Positions 25,935 through 36,347 of a stretch of DNA of 64,000 nucleotides are shown piece by piece. Position 1 is the first letter of the stretch. The number at the start of each line of letters is the position of its first letter. The position numbers were made by a program, and so were the translations under genes. The DNA comes from Methanolobus profundi (lineage in GTDB: Archaea; Halobacteriota; Methanosarcinia; Methanosarcinales; Methanosarcinaceae): positions 682,001-746,000 of the forward strand of contig NZ_FOUJ01000001.1 in assembly GCF_900114835.1 (NCBI RefSeq). The letters run 5' to 3'. The notes beneath the pieces are model-generated. The model made no database searches, was not told the DNA's origin, and was given only the letters and a program-made list of their open reading frames with translations.

Positions 25935-27584
25935 TTGATAGATAAGAATATGACAGATGATCCTGACGTTTCAGACAGGTCTGATCATCTAAAAAGAGAA
26001 TTATTTCAAAAGACAGCTCTACTTTCAGGCTTACTTCGATCTGTACCTGACCTTGTTTTCTTCAAAGATACAGATGGCGTATTCCTTTCATGCAATGAGA
26101 TGTTCGCACAGTGTATCGGCAAACCGGTCAGCGAGATAATAGGTCAGACAAGTCATGATCTGTTTGACAGGAACCGTGCAGATTTCTTTCGCTCAAATGA
26201 TAAAAGGGTCCTTGAGACCGGTCAGTCCTCAAAAAGTGTGGAATGGATCGATTGTGCAAGCGGGGACCGTATACTTCTTGAGACATATAAGACCCCCATT
26301 CTTACAGAAGAGAATGAGCTCATTGGTGTTGTAGGAGTTGGGAGGGATATCACTGAGCGCAAGCATGCTGAAGATGAATTACAGGATAAGAAGAATGAGT
26401 TGTTCCAGATAGTCAATGGAAGTCCCATACCTGCTTTTGTGATAAACAAGGACCATAACATCATCTACTGGAACAGGGCATGTGAAAAAGCAACAGGTAT
26501 CAAGGCACATGAGGTAATAGGTACCAGGGATTCATGGATGGCCTTCTACAAAGAAGAGCGTCCGGTGCTTGCTGATCTTGTAGTGGATAATTCTCTGGAG
26601 AACATCGATAAGCTCTATGAGAACAATAAACTTACACCATCCTTTGTTGAAGGTGGATATCAGGCAGAAGCTTTCTTCCCATTGCTCAACAAATGGATAC
26701 TTCTTACAGCTGCACCTATCAGAGATCATAACAATGATATAATGGGTGCGATCGAGACATTGCAGGATATCACTATCTCCAAGCAGGCCGAAAAGGCGAT
26801 ACTTGATGCAAAGATGCTTGCAGAGAACACTTCCCGTACAAAGAGCGAGTTCCTTTGTAACATGAACCATGAACTGAGAACCCCATTGAACCTTATACTG
26901 GGATATGCTGATCTGCTCCTTGCCCAGGAGACCGGTCAGCTAAATGAAGAACAGAAACATTTCACGGAGATCATCAAATTTGCAGGTTCGCGTTTTCTTG
27001 ATCTTGTAGACTCATTGATATATATTGCTGAGATCGAGGAAGGAAAGATGGAACTTGATATCGAGATGTTCTCACTTCCGGCCATGATGTCCGATGTAAA
27101 AAGGATGCTTGGTCCAAATGCTTTCAAGAAGGGTGTGAAACTGGAATTCGATATAGATACCCATGTAAGTGTTGTCTACGCTGATAAGTCAAAGATCAAG
27201 ACGATGTTACATCATCTGATAAGCAACGGGATAAAATTCACACCTGCAGGTGGTACTGTCTCTGTTATTGTAAGACAGAATGAGAGTAATGACCTTCATA
27301 TGATAGTAAAGGACAATGGCATCGGCATATCAGAAGAAGACCAGAAAAGACTATACAATGCCTTTGTACAGCTTGATGGTTCTCTTAACAGGAAGTTCGA
27401 GGGTACAGGTCTTGGACTGAGCATTGTCAAGAAGTTCGTTGAAGTACATGGAGGTCACATCGATCTGGAAAGCGATCCTGGAAAAGGAAGTACATTCGAA
27501 GTGATACTACCTTTGTCCGATCAGGAACCTGATAATTCCATGAACAGTATCTGTGATTATAGTAGTTTCCCGGGTGAACACTGA
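25935..27584 (+). CDS. PAS-PAS sensor histidine kinase
   Basis: Soluble sensor kinase of 549 residues without membrane helices. PAS 1 lies at about residues 25-140 and ends in a PAC segment LIGVVGVGRDITERKHAEDE; PAS 2 at about 145-275 ends GAIETLQDITISKQAEKA. HisKA follows with phospho-acceptor His312 in NMNHELRTPLNLILGYADLL, then HATPase_c with the N box, G1 DNGIGISEED and G2 GTGLGLSIVKKFVEVHGG. No receiver domain and no adjacent response regulator gene. Start TTG 25935 has GGGGG upstream; ATG 25950 is an alternative. It senses a cytoplasmic signal; which one is unknown. Confidence 0.9.
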   Translation: MIDKNMTDDPDVSDRSDHLKRELFQKTALLSGLLRSVPDLVFFKDTDGVFLSCNEMFAQCIGKPVSEIIGQTSHDLFDRNRADFFRSNDKRVLETGQSSKSVEWIDCASGDRILLETYKTPILTEENELIGVVGVGRDITERKHAEDELQDKKNELFQIVNGSPIPAFVINKDHNIIYWNRACEKATGIKAHEVIGTRDSWMAFYKEERPVLADLVVDNSLENIDKLYENNKLTPSFVEGGYQAEAFFPLLNKWILLTAAPIRDHNNDIMGAIETLQDITISKQAEKAILDAKMLAENTSRTKSEFLCNMNHELRTPLNLILGYADLLLAQETGQLNEEQKHFTEIIKFAGSRFLDLVDSLIYIAEIEEGKMELDIEMFSLPAMMSDVKRMLGPNAFKKGVKLEFDIDTHVSVVYADKSKIKTMLHHLISNGIKFTPAGGTVSVIVRQNESNDLHMIVKDNGIGISEEDQKRLYNAFVQLDGSLNRKFEGTGLGLSIVKKFVEVHGGHIDLESDPGKGSTFEVILPLSDQEPDNSMNSICDYSSFPGEH

Positions 27585-27591
27585 GTTCACC
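27573..27591. terminator. Hairpin at the convergent gene ends
   Basis: Perfect 7-bp stem GGTGAAC / GTTCACC with loop ACTGA, containing the kinase stop codon and followed by TTTC. It lies between the kinase and the JAMM-protease gene. Confidence 0.55.
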
Positions 27592-27593
27592 TT

Positions 27594-27995
27594 TCAGACA
27601 AGTTCATCATCCTCTATCTCAACGTCCAGCACATCCAGTGATATTTCCTCACCGCTGCCGCTGAAACATTTCCAGTTATCAGGGCCGAATGGATGACCCA
27701 CTATTATATGGTGGTTCCCTGTTTTGCTGAACAGACGCAGATCTGCTTTTGAAGGCCTGATCACAGAACTTGGGTGACTGTGTACAGAACCCACTGCTGA
27801 GATATTTGGCATCATGAAGAGCTTAAGGACCGCATTGACCTCACTGGACTCAGTTCCCGGAAGGATAAGAATATCGGTTATGATGCCGTCCTTTGCCTGT
27901 AAAAGACCAGCGAACTCATTAGGAAATGTTGACTTGCTGGCTTCCATTATGAAGTTCAGTGTCTCCCTTGCAATTCCCTTGATCATCATCTTCAT
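27594..27995 (-). CDS. JAMM/MPN-family metalloprotease
   Basis: 133-residue stand-alone JAB domain. The full JAMM zinc motif is present: Glu27 (NEFAGLL), His72-x-His74-Pro in VGSVHSHPSS, and Ser82-x-x-Asp85 in RPSKADLRLF. Such archaeal enzymes remove ubiquitin-like SAMP modifiers or act in sulfur-carrier processing. No SAMP gene is adjacent. ATG with AGGAT upstream. Divergent from the malic enzyme gene, sharing a short promoter region. Confidence 0.87.
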   Translation of the reverse strand: MKMMIKGIARETLNFIMEASKSTFPNEFAGLLQAKDGIITDILILPGTESSEVNAVLKLFMMPNISAVGSVHSHPSSVIRPSKADLRLFSKTGNHHIIVGHPFGPDNWKCFSGSGEEISLDVLDVEIEDDELV

Positions 27996-28091
27996 TCTTT
28001 ATCCTATTCATGGAGAACATATAACTTTTTTGAGAAGCATATAGCATAAGGAGTTACGTGTGTTCTATTAATATTACAAGGAGCAGGTGTC

Positions 28092-29342
28092 ATGAAAATG
28101 GATAAAGGGATCTCAATGTGTAAAGAAGGCGATAATACTCTTGGTGAAAGGTCGCTGGAGCTCCATGAAAGTGCCGGGGGAGTTATAGGGATATGCGGCA
28201 AGGTTCCCCTTGATAATGTGGAGGATCTGAGCCTTGCATATACCCCAGGTGTTGCCGAACCCTGCAGAAGGATAGCTGAAGACCCTGATCAGGTCTACAG
28301 GTATACAATGAAAAAGAACTCTGTGGCTGTTATATCTGATGGATCCGCAGTTCTTGGCCTTGGTAATATCGGACCACTTGCAGCTTTACCTGTTATGGAG
28401 GGAAAAGCATTGATCTTCAAGGAGCTTGCAGGTATCGATGGAGTTCCCATATGTCTTGATACGAATGATCAGGAAGAGATCATCCGGACGATCAGGAACA
28501 TTGCACCTGTATTCGGTGGTATCAATCTTGAGGATATAAGTGCTCCCAGATGTTTTGATATAGAGGGGAGACTTCGTTCAGAACTACCAATACCCGTATT
28601 CCATGATGATCAGCACGGAACTGCAGTGGTTGTCATTGCAGGACTTATCAATGCTCTGAAGATCGTTGGGAAAGAAATTGACAAAATAGATGTGGTTATC
28701 TCAGGGGCTGGAGCTGCCGGGAAAGCTATTGCCCTAAAGCTAATGTATGCAGGGGTCAGTTCTGAAAGACTTGTTGTCTGTGACAGCCGTGGTATAATTC
28801 ACAAAGGCCGAAAAGAAGGCATGAATCCGGAAAAAGAAGAGATTGCTGACCTGACAAATAAAAAGGGTATTTCAGGTACACTGGCAGACGCACTTATAGG
28901 TTCAGATGTTTTCATAGGCGTTTCCGCACCCGGGATAGTAAGTAAAGAGATGGCTTCATCCATGGCTAAGGATGCTATAATATTCGCAATGGCCAATCCT
29001 GTTCCTGAGATAATGCCTTCACTTGCAAAAGAGGCAGGTGCACGGATAGTTGCAACCGGTCGTTCAGATTGTCCTAACCAGATCAATAATTGCCTTGGTT
29101 TTCCGGGTCTGTTCCGTGGTGCTCTTGATACCTGTGCCAGTGATATAACCACTGAGATGGAGATGGCAGCAGTTTATGCACTTGCATCTATTGTAACGGA
29201 TGAAGAGCTCGATGAGAACTACATCATTCCCGGTCCCCTTGACAGAAGAGTTGTAAAAGCTGTTGCATCAGCAGTCGCTGCTGCAGCGATAAAAAGCGGT
29301 GTTGCAAGATCCTGTGAGTTCGATCAGGACCCTACTGTGTGA
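28092..29342 (+). CDS. Malic enzyme (malate oxidoreductase, decarboxylating)
   Basis: NAD(P)-dependent malic enzyme of 416 residues, short prokaryotic type. N-terminal domain: [20 protein letters not shown], and [20 protein letters not shown], the malate/metal-binding signature. Rossmann domain: [20 protein letters not shown] with the dinucleotide GxGxxG-type loop, ending near the C-terminal [10 protein letters not shown]. Converts malate to pyruvate and CO2 with reduction of NAD(P). AAGGAG is 9 bases before the ATG. Its stop abuts the convergent DUF92 gene. Confidence 0.93.
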   Translation: MKMDKGISMCKEGDNTLGERSLELHESAGGVIGICGKVPLDNVEDLSLAYTPGVAEPCRRIAEDPDQVYRYTMKKNSVAVISDGSAVLGLGNIGPLAALPVMEGKALIFKELAGIDGVPICLDTNDQEEIIRTIRNIAPVFGGINLEDISAPRCFDIEGRLRSELPIPVFHDDQHGTAVVVIAGLINALKIVGKEIDKIDVVISGAGAAGKAIALKLMYAGVSSERLVVCDSRGIIHKGRKEGMNPEKEEIADLTNKKGISGTLADALIGSDVFIGVSAPGIVSKEMASSMAKDAIIFAMANPVPEIMPSLAKEAGARIVATGRSDCPNQINNCLGFPGLFRGALDTCASDITTEMEMAAVYALASIVTDEELDENYIIPGPLDRRVVKAVASAVAAAAIKSGVARSCEFDQDPTV

Positions 29343-30773
29343 TCAAACAATGATCAGGTAGAGTATACCTGAGATAATGGCTCCTGCAAAGGTCGCAACG
29401 AAGTTGACACCACTGTTAGTTAGAACACCTTTCTTCTGAAGTGTGGCTCCAAGGATACTGTCAACATTCGTTCCAAGGAAACCACCTGCTGTGGTGATGG
29501 CTATTACAAGGAATGCATCATCGACCTTTCCAAAGAGTACCGGAAGCACACCTATTATCATTGCTCCAAGGAGAGCTGCTATTTCACCAAGTACTGTGAC
29601 CGCTCCGTCAACTCCGGCCTTTGTGGGCTTGAGGGTTGTTATCATTATCGGCTGTGCATGGGCTGTGGTACCAACCTCACTTGCCAGTGTATCTCCGGTC
29701 GCTGTTGCTACGGTACCAAGATATGCAAAGATGATGAGTTCTGCATGTTGTGGATATATCCCATACAGGACCGCAAGTACCAGGGCAGCGGTACTGTTGC
29801 TGAAAACATTCTCATAGCTCCTGACACCACCTTTGGATTGTGCAAGACCTATGGATTCCTTGTATCTGTACTTATATTTGGTAAATCCCCCTCCAAGAAT
29901 GAAGAACGTCAACAGGAGGATGAACCAGAACAGTTCACTGAAAACTATTATCAACACTCCCAGAAGTGCTGCACTGAAAAGTGCTGAAAGGTCTGCTATC
30001 TTTGTCCTGTATGCCAGATAGCCAAGTATGATCGAAAAGACAAGTGCGAAGATCATCTGTTGTGGCGGTACCGAATATCCAAAGGAACTGAAGAGCCACA
30101 TCATCATTCCAGAACCAAGTGGCACCGATAGATTATTATCGATGTTAGATGGGATCGACTCAAAAAGTGCGCCTGTTATGGAACCGATAACTGCCAGGAA
30201 GACTATCATGTTGATACTGACAGCGCTTTCTTGCCAGTACATGAGCCAGATACCAGCGAAGTATGCTGTTATTATCCCGACTCCCAGAAGTACGATACTG
30301 GAAGGCAACAGGTATCCTTCATATGCCTCTTCCCCTGCCGCTCCGATGCGAAGTGTCTGCAGCTTCTTCCTGTGTCTCATGAAGTTTGCTGCACTTGTTC
30401 CGAAGGTAGATATCGCAATGGCACCTGCAATAACATATAATGGTAAATGGTATGTAGTGAATTTCAGTAGTGAGCTTATCAGCATCAATATGAATACAGA
30501 TATCGCGAGGTTCTTTGCGCTCCTGAGCCCTTGGTTTATATTGTCAGAAAGCATCTCGCGGGAGCCCGGGAGTGGTTTCATGTACAGGTACCTGCAGATG
30601 CGTGAATCTTCCGGAAGGAATGTTAGTCCCATAACTACCAGAAAGCTAAGAAATAGAAGGATCTCAGAACTAATAAATGGAAATAGCAATATTAAGAGGC
30701 CAAAGGCAGCATGAAGTAATTGTCTTCTGTACTCATGCTCCATTTCATCAAATAGTCCAAGAATGCCTTCCAT
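29343..30773 (-). CDS. Fused polyprenol-kinase-like / DUF92 (VTE5-VTE6-like) membrane protein
   Basis: Polytopic membrane protein of 476 residues, roughly 13-15 helices. The C-terminal half (about 225-476) is DUF92: SVPLGSGMMMWLFSSFGYS, ILGGGFTKYKYRYKESIGLA, GTVATATGDTLASEVGT and GGFLGTNVDSILGATLQKKG. The N-terminal half (about 1-210) starts RRQLLHAAFGLLILLFPF and resembles the dolichol/phytol-kinase fold. DUF92 includes plant VTE6 (phytyl-phosphate kinase) and the N-half family includes VTE5 (phytol kinase); both activities in one chain would rephosphorylate an isoprenoid alcohol (inference). No convincing Shine-Dalgarno; TATA-like ATATATAGG (minus) at about 30815-30825 gives a short leader. 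Confidence 0.82.
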   Translation of the reverse strand: MEGILGLFDEMEHEYRRQLLHAAFGLLILLFPFISSEILLFLSFLVVMGLTFLPEDSRICRYLYMKPLPGSREMLSDNINQGLRSAKNLAISVFILMLISSLLKFTTYHLPLYVIAGAIAISTFGTSAANFMRHRKKLQTLRIGAAGEEAYEGYLLPSSIVLLGVGIITAYFAGIWLMYWQESAVSINMIVFLAVIGSITGALFESIPSNIDNNLSVPLGSGMMMWLFSSFGYSVPPQQMIFALVFSIILGYLAYRTKIADLSALFSAALLGVLIIVFSELFWFILLLTFFILGGGFTKYKYRYKESIGLAQSKGGVRSYENVFSNSTAALVLAVLYGIYPQHAELIIFAYLGTVATATGDTLASEVGTTAHAQPIMITTLKPTKAGVDGAVTVLGEIAALLGAMIIGVLPVLFGKVDDAFLVIAITTAGGFLGTNVDSILGATLQKKGVLTNSGVNFVATFAGAIISGILYLIIV

Positions 30774-31125
30774 GTTTATCGGTTATGCCTTTTTATTAGT
30801 GTAGGATTCTTATTAACCTATATATTGATACTGTTACATCAAATATTATTATATTAATATATTTTCCTGTAATAAAACCAATTATAGTCTCCTGTTATTA
30901 ATGTGATCATGTTGAATGATCGCTACACTATGGTAATACATAAAACATGCCATGCTAATACATGACACTGTTTAAACAAATATATTCAAATAATAGTAAC
31001 CCTTAAAAACACAGATCGATGCGGATATAAGGGACTTTCTCTCTTCAAGAGAATAATTTCGTTTTCAGGTGGCTCTGTGCGATTATTACCTGTTATTTGC
31101 ATTATTATTTTATGAAGGTATCTCT
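30774..31125. other. AT-rich divergent spacer
   Basis: Holds the putative promoter of the DUF92 gene (minus strand, about 30815-30825) and of the XRE-cupin gene (plus; TATA-like stretches near 31000 and 31025). A hairpin TTCTCT/AGAGAA with loop CTTCA is at 31037-31053. No gene was seen. Confidence 0.5.
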
Positions 31126-31680
31126 ATGCAGGAAAAGATCAAAGAAATCGCAGCTCGTGTAAGGGAATTACGTGACATCTCAGATATTTCCGTTGAGGAA
31201 ATGGCTAAGGAACTGGAACTGCCTGTTGACACATATTCCAGGTATGAGAATGGGGAAGAGGACATACCTGCAAGTATCCTCCTTGAGATCGCCCAACATC
31301 TCAATGTAGATATGTCAGTACTGCTTACCGGTGAAGCGCCAAGGATGCGTGTTTTCTCAGTAACCCGTAAGGACAAAGGTGTAAGTGCTGAACGTCGTAA
31401 GGACTACAAGTACCAGAACATCGCTGCTAATTTCGCACACAAGAAGGCTGAGCCTTTTGTCGTCAGGGTAGACCCAAAATCGGAAGGAACACCTGTCTCA
31501 ATGAACTCCCATCCCGGACAGGAATTCGACTATGTGCTTGAAGGGACCCTGAAAGTGATAATTCACGGTAACGAGCTTGTCCTTGAAGAAGGAGATTCTA
31601 TTTTCTTTGATTCCAGCTATGAACATGGCATGCAGTCAGTGGGTGGAAAACCTGCGAAGTTCCTGGCCGTGATCCTTTAA
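31126..31680 (+). CDS. XRE-family regulator with C-terminal cupin
   Basis: 184-residue regulator. HTH_XRE at about residues 5-65 ([40 protein letters not shown]), linker, then a cupin with [20 protein letters not shown] and [19 protein letters not shown]. This class often controls the neighbouring acyl-CoA synthetase gene and may sense an acyl-CoA or small acid. ATG 31126 has GAAGG upstream; an upstream start at 31069 adds a non-conserved leader. It is followed 29 bases later by the acyl-CoA synthetase gene, so the two may be co-transcribed. A second copy of the arrangement is at 42189-44865. Confidence 0.9.
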   Translation: MQEKIKEIAARVRELRDISDISVEEMAKELELPVDTYSRYENGEEDIPASILLEIAQHLNVDMSVLLTGEAPRMRVFSVTRKDKGVSAERRKDYKYQNIAANFAHKKAEPFVVRVDPKSEGTPVSMNSHPGQEFDYVLEGTLKVIIHGNELVLEEGDSIFFDSSYEHGMQSVGGKPAKFLAVIL

Positions 31681-31709
31681 TTATATTTATAGATCCATGA
31701 GGAGGCAGT

Positions 31710-33386
31710 ATGACTTCATTACTTGACCGATATATTTCACGTATTGAATACGATTCCTACGAAGATTTCAAAACGAATTTCAAGATCAACATCCCTGATA
31801 ATTTCAATTTTGCATATGATGTTGTTGATGTTTACGCAGCAGAGCAGCCTGATAAGAAGGCTCTGATCTGGTGTGACGACAACGGCGATGAGAAGATATT
31901 CACATTCAAAGATCTTGAGTATTATAGTAATAAGACGGCAAATATGCTCAAAGACCTTGGTGTAAGGAAGGGCGATAACGTAATGCTTATGCTCAAGAGC
32001 CGTTACGAGTTCTGGTTCTGTCTGCTTGCACTTCACAGGATAGGCGCTATTGCAGTTCCTGCAACCCACATGCTCACAAAGAAGGATGTTGTCTACAGGG
32101 TAGAGCGTGCAATTATCAATACTGTAATATGTGCACCCGATGAAGGTATCCTTGATTATGTTGACGAGGCTTATGATGAGGTAAGCAGCATACTGAAGAA
32201 CCGTCTTGTCATTGGCCTAGAGAGGGAAGGATGGCTTGGTTTCACCGAAGAGATGGAAAAAGCATCAGAGGACTTTGAGCGTCCAACAGGTGAGGAAGCA
32301 ACAGCAAACACTGATATCCTCCTGAACTATTTCTCATCAGGGACCACCGGGTTCCCGAAAATGGTACAGCACAGCTTCACCTATCCACTTGCACACATCA
32401 TTACCGCAAAGTACTGGCAGAATGTAACAGATGATGGTCTTCACTATACAGTTGCAGATTCCGGCTGGGCAAAATGTGTATGGGGTAAGATCTACGGTCA
32501 GTGGATAGCAGGTAGTGCTGTCTTTGTCTATGACTATGAAAGATTCAGTGCTGACAGGATGCTTGAGAACGCTATCAAGTACGGTGTAACAACATACTGT
32601 GCTCCACCAACTATCTACAGGTTCCTTATCAGGGAAGACCTTAGCAAGTACGACTTTAGCTGCCTGAAATACTGCGTCACAGCAGGTGAGCCACTCAACC
32701 CTGAGGTCTATGAACAGTTCTACAAGATAACAGGTATGAAGCTCATGGAAGGGTTCGGGCAGACAGAAACAGTTGTTTCAGTTGCTACATTCCCATGGCT
32801 TGAGCCAAAACCAGGTTCAATGGGTAAACCATCACCAGAATATGATATTATGCTCTTGAACGGTGAAGGCAAACCATGTGAAGCAGGTGAAGAAGGTGAG
32901 ATCTGCATTGACACAAGTTTCGGCAATCCACCTGGAATATTCACAGGATACCGCTCCGATGAGTATCTGACCTCCAGGGTCTGGCATGATGGATACTATC
33001 ACACCGGTGACATGGCATGGAAGGATGAGGACGGTTACTACTGGTTCGTAGGACGTGCCGATGATATCATAAAGACATCCGGCTACCGTGTTGGTCCTTT
33101 TGAAGTTGAGAGTGCACTTATTGAGCACCCTGCTGTACTTGAATGTGCTATCACAGGTGTTCCTGACCCTGTAAGAGGACAGGTCATCAAAGCAACCATA
33201 GTTCTTACAAAGGACTACACAGCAGGAGATGAGCTTAAGAAAGAGCTCCAGGATCACGTAAAGAGGGTCACTGCACCATACAAGTATCCACGTGTTGTGG
33301 AATTTGTACCTGAACTTCCAAAGACCATCAGTGGAAAGATCAGACGTGTTGAGATCCGTGACCACGATAAGGAAGGTACCCAGTAA
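31710..33386 (+). CDS. Medium-chain acyl-CoA synthetase (AMP-forming)
   Basis: 558-residue acyl-CoA synthetase of the MACS type characterised in methanogens, which prefers branched acids such as 2-methylbutyrate. P-loop-like [19 protein letters not shown], adenylate signature [33 protein letters not shown] and the hinge [19 protein letters not shown]; catalytic Lys in the C-terminal [15 protein letters not shown] + acid + CoA give acyl-CoA + AMP + PPi. AGGAGG before the ATG. Position before VorDA(BC) fits reductive carboxylation of branched acyl-CoA to 2-oxoacids for amino acid synthesis (inference). Confidence 0.92.
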   Translation: MTSLLDRYISRIEYDSYEDFKTNFKINIPDNFNFAYDVVDVYAAEQPDKKALIWCDDNGDEKIFTFKDLEYYSNKTANMLKDLGVRKGDNVMLMLKSRYEFWFCLLALHRIGAIAVPATHMLTKKDVVYRVERAIINTVICAPDEGILDYVDEAYDEVSSILKNRLVIGLEREGWLGFTEEMEKASEDFERPTGEEATANTDILLNYFSSGTTGFPKMVQHSFTYPLAHIITAKYWQNVTDDGLHYTVADSGWAKCVWGKIYGQWIAGSAVFVYDYERFSADRMLENAIKYGVTTYCAPPTIYRFLIREDLSKYDFSCLKYCVTAGEPLNPEVYEQFYKITGMKLMEGFGQTETVVSVATFPWLEPKPGSMGKPSPEYDIMLLNGEGKPCEAGEEGEICIDTSFGNPPGIFTGYRSDEYLTSRVWHDGYYHTGDMAWKDEDGYYWFVGRADDIIKTSGYRVGPFEVESALIEHPAVLECAITGVPDPVRGQVIKATIVLTKDYTAGDELKKELQDHVKRVTAPYKYPRVVEFVPELPKTISGKIRRVEIRDHDKEGTQ

Positions 33387-33501
33387 CTTTCCTTTTTTAT
33401 TTGAAATTCAGCCCGGACCATAAAGTAGATAGATATTCCGTCTCTTTATGGACTATTCCATCCGGCATATTATTTTTAAACTTAAAATGAGGCATTGTAT
33501 T

Positions 33502-33735
33502 ATGTCAGGCAAGAAAGAACCATATCCGGTTATCAATATCATTGAGTGTAAAGCCTGCGGACGTTGTATTGTTGCATGTCCAAAAGGTGTCCTTAAGATG
33601 AGCGAAGAGCTCAACGAGAGAGGATATCACTATATAGAGTATGCAGGCGAGGGCTGTACAGGTTGTGCCAATTGCTATTATACCTGTCCTGAGCCGCTTG
33701 CCATAGAGATACACATTCCGCTTAAAGATGAATGA
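33502..33735 (+). CDS. vorD: 2-oxoacid:ferredoxin oxidoreductase delta subunit (two [4Fe-4S] ferredoxin)
   Basis: 77-residue ferredoxin subunit with two cluster motifs: [14 protein letters not shown] and [17 protein letters not shown] 33502 follows GAGG at about 9 bases; a longer in-frame start at 33448 reaches into a region with a hairpin (CCATAAAG/CTTTATGG, 33418-33451) and is unlikely. First gene of vorDA(BC); electrons from oxidation or to reductive carboxylation pass through it. Confidence 0.9.
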   Translation: MSGKKEPYPVINIIECKACGRCIVACPKGVLKMSEELNERGYHYIEYAGEGCTGCANCYYTCPEPLAIEIHIPLKDE

Positions 33736-33750
33736 ACTTAAGGTGAGAAC

Positions 33751-34812
33751 ATGGCAACACAATTAGTAAAAGGTAACACAGCAGCTGTCATAGGTGCATT
33801 ATACGCTGGCTGTGACTGTTATTTCGGTTATCCTATCACCCCTGCAAGTGAGATCCTGCAGGAGGCTTCCAAGTATTTCCCAATGCTTGGAAGAAAGTTC
33901 GTACAGGCAGAATCTGAAGAGGCTGCCATAAATATGGTCTACGGTGCAGCATCCACTGGTCACAGGGTCATGACAGCATCATCAGGTCCGGGAATAAGTC
34001 TTAAGCAGGAAGGTGTTTCCTATCTTGCAGGCGCTGAACTTCCATGTGTCATCGTTGACATTATGAGAGCAGGTCCGGGACTTGGTAACATCGGTCCTGA
34101 ACAGGGTGACTATAGTCAGGTCGTCAAAGGCGGAGGACACGGTAACTACAAGAACATAGTTCTGGCCCCGAACTCCGTACAGGAAATGTGCGATATGGTC
34201 ATCGAGGGCTTTGAACTTGCTTTCAAGTACCGCAATCCTGTTGTTGTACTGGCTGATGGTGTACTTGGTCAGATGGTCGAGTCCCTGCAGTTCCCGGAGG
34301 TCTCTGTCAGACCTGAGATCGATAATGAATGGGCTGTCAGCGGTACCGCAGAAACCAAAGATAATCTTGTTACATCCATCTTCCTTGATTTCAACCAGCT
34401 TGAGGAATTCAACTATGAGCTCCAGGAAAAGTACGCGACAATAGAGGAACAGGAAGTCGAGTACGAGGATTATATGGCAAAGGATGCATCGATAATCCTT
34501 GTTTCATACGGTATCAGCAGTCGTATATGCAGGTCTGCTGTTGATCAGGCAAGGAAAGAAGGTATCAATGTCGGACTTTTCAGACCAAAGACCCTCTTCC
34601 CGTTCCCGAAGAATGAACTAAAGGCAATAGCCGATTCAAGAGAATGCACATTCGTCTCTGTGGAGATGAGCAACGGTCAGATGCTTGAGGACATTAAACT
34701 GGCAATTGAATGCAGCAGACCAACAGAACTTGTGTACCGTCTGGGTGGAAATCTCATAACAATGGACCAGGTCCTTGAAAGAATAAGGGAAATTGCAGGC
34801 AGGGAGGAATAA
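33751..34812 (+). CDS. vorA: 2-oxoacid:ferredoxin oxidoreductase alpha subunit
   Basis: 353-residue alpha subunit. [20 protein letters not shown] is the family N-terminal motif, followed by [19 protein letters not shown] and [20 protein letters not shown]; the [12 protein letters not shown]-like segment ends the first domain. Gene order D-A-B and the acyl-CoA synthetase upstream favour a 2-oxoisovalerate or 2-oxoglutarate-type enzyme rather than pyruvate oxidoreductase. Substrate choice between Vor and Kor is not decided by the sequence. AAGGTGAG before ATG. Confidence 0.9.
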   Translation: MATQLVKGNTAAVIGALYAGCDCYFGYPITPASEILQEASKYFPMLGRKFVQAESEEAAINMVYGAASTGHRVMTASSGPGISLKQEGVSYLAGAELPCVIVDIMRAGPGLGNIGPEQGDYSQVVKGGGHGNYKNIVLAPNSVQEMCDMVIEGFELAFKYRNPVVVLADGVLGQMVESLQFPEVSVRPEIDNEWAVSGTAETKDNLVTSIFLDFNQLEEFNYELQEKYATIEEQEVEYEDYMAKDASIILVSYGISSRICRSAVDQARKEGINVGLFRPKTLFPFPKNELKAIADSRECTFVSVEMSNGQMLEDIKLAIECSRPTELVYRLGGNLITMDQVLERIREIAGREE

Positions 34813-34814
34813 AG

Positions 34815-36236
34815 ATGGCTGAGAAAGTTATCAAAAATGCAGGTCTGTATTCAGAGTTCTCCCGTAAGGGTGGTGCAGCACCAACAGCAACCCATTACTG
34901 TCCGGGATGCGGACACGGTGTTATCCACAAACTTATCGGTGAGGCAATGCATGACCTTGAGATACAGGACCGCAGTGTCATGATAAGTCCTGTAGGCTGT
35001 GCGGTTTTCGCTTACTACTACTTTGACTGTGGAAACATCCAGGTAGCACACGGTCGTGCTCCGGCTGTCGGTACTGGTGTCTCCAGAGCACAGGATGACT
35101 CTGTTGTTATCGCTTACCAGGGAGATGGCGACCTTGCATCCATTGGTCTTAATGAGACATTGCAGGCAGCCAACCGTGGCGAGAAGATGGCTGTATTCTT
35201 CGTGAACAACACTGTCTATGGTATGACCGGTGGCCAGATGGCACCTACAACCCTGATCGGTGAGAAGACCGTCACATGTCCTGATGGAAGGGATCCAAGG
35301 TTCGCAGGTTATCCACTGCACATGTGTGAGCTTATAGACAACCTGAGAGCTCCTGTCTTCATCGAGAGAGTATCGGTTTCAGATATATCACACATAAGAA
35401 AAGCACGTAAGGCTATACGCAAGGCTCTTGAGATCCAGCGTGATGGCAAAGGATATGCATTCGTAGAGATCCTTTCCACATGTCCGACAAACCTCAGGCA
35501 GAACTCCGAGCAGAGCACTGCTTTTGTGAACGAGCAGATGGAAGAGGAATTCCCACTTGGTAACTTCAGGGACCTTTCCGATGAGACAGAATCTCTTCTC
35601 AGGGATGACAGTGTCTTTGATAAGAAGTCAATTGATGACCTTTTCAACCTTGAGACCGAGTCAGCACCTGATGCAAGAATTGATCCATCATTCCCGGAGG
35701 TACAGGTAAAGGCAGCAGGTTTCGGTGGACAGGGTGTCCTGAGCATGGGTCTGACCCTTGCACACGCAGGATGCGATGCACAGCGCTTTGTTTCATGGTA
35801 TCCTTCATACGGACCTGAGCAGAGAGGTGGAACATCCAACTGTTCAGTTGTTGTCTCAGGCGAGTCCGTAGGTTCCCCTGTGGTCTATACACCGGATGTA
35901 CTTGTAGCAATGAACCGTCCTTCACTGGAGAAGTTCGCTGTTGATGTAAGGGAAGGAGGTTACATTCTCTATGATTCAACAATAGGCGAATGCGATATTC
36001 CTGAAGGTGTCACAGCTATTGCAGTTCCGGCAGTGAAGATCGCCGGAGATGCAGGTTCAGAGAAAGCTGCAAATACTGTCATGCTGGGAGTCATTATGGC
36101 ACTTGGTATCACAGGACTTGAGGAGGAACACTTCAAGTCTGCACTTGCAGAGACATTCTCCAAGAAACCAAAGCTCATTCCGCTGAACCATGCAGTTCTT
36201 GAGGCAGCAGCAGCCTGGGCAAAAGAGAACATTTGA
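34815..36236 (+). CDS. vorBC: 2-oxoacid:ferredoxin oxidoreductase, fused beta and gamma subunits
   Basis: 473-residue protein joining two subunits that are usually separate. The beta part (about 1-290) binds thiamine diphosphate: [39 protein letters not shown] and [20 protein letters not shown]. The gamma part (about 295-473) starts [20 protein letters not shown] and contains [20 protein letters not shown]. The fusion is seen in other Methanosarcinales VorB/C-type enzymes. The gene starts 2 bases after vorA ends. Confidence 0.9.
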   Translation: MAEKVIKNAGLYSEFSRKGGAAPTATHYCPGCGHGVIHKLIGEAMHDLEIQDRSVMISPVGCAVFAYYYFDCGNIQVAHGRAPAVGTGVSRAQDDSVVIAYQGDGDLASIGLNETLQAANRGEKMAVFFVNNTVYGMTGGQMAPTTLIGEKTVTCPDGRDPRFAGYPLHMCELIDNLRAPVFIERVSVSDISHIRKARKAIRKALEIQRDGKGYAFVEILSTCPTNLRQNSEQSTAFVNEQMEEEFPLGNFRDLSDETESLLRDDSVFDKKSIDDLFNLETESAPDARIDPSFPEVQVKAAGFGGQGVLSMGLTLAHAGCDAQRFVSWYPSYGPEQRGGTSNCSVVVSGESVGSPVVYTPDVLVAMNRPSLEKFAVDVREGGYILYDSTIGECDIPEGVTAIAVPAVKIAGDAGSEKAANTVMLGVIMALGITGLEEEHFKSALAETFSKKPKLIPLNHAVLEAAAAWAKENI

Positions 36237-36278
36237 GATAGAGTATCTCTAAATTACAGGCAGGTAACTAATACCTGC
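36235..36278 (+). terminator. Tandem hairpins at the end of vorDA(BC)
   Basis: Stem GAGATA/TATCTC (36235-36249) includes the stop codon; a second perfect 7-bp stem GCAGGTA/TACCTGC (36260-36278) is followed by TTTCCTTTTTT. Likely operon terminator. Confidence 0.65.
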
Positions 36279-36347
36279 TACATTTCCTTTTTTGAAGATA
36301 AGTTTTTAATAGCTGTAAGTCCCCTTTTATTATGGGAGCGGTAAAAA

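Noticed and set aside
30028-30714. 228-codon plus-strand frame opposite the DUF92 gene
   Set aside because: It mirrors a polytopic membrane protein gene and has no motif or start signal of its own.
31001-31125. Longer N-terminus of the XRE-cupin regulator starting at 31069
   Set aside because: The extra 19 residues are not part of the HTH family and the ATG at 31126 has its own ribosome-binding site.
35309-35982. Long minus-strand frames within vorBC
   Set aside because: The plus strand carries clear thiamine diphosphate and gamma-subunit motifs; these frames are antisense shadows.
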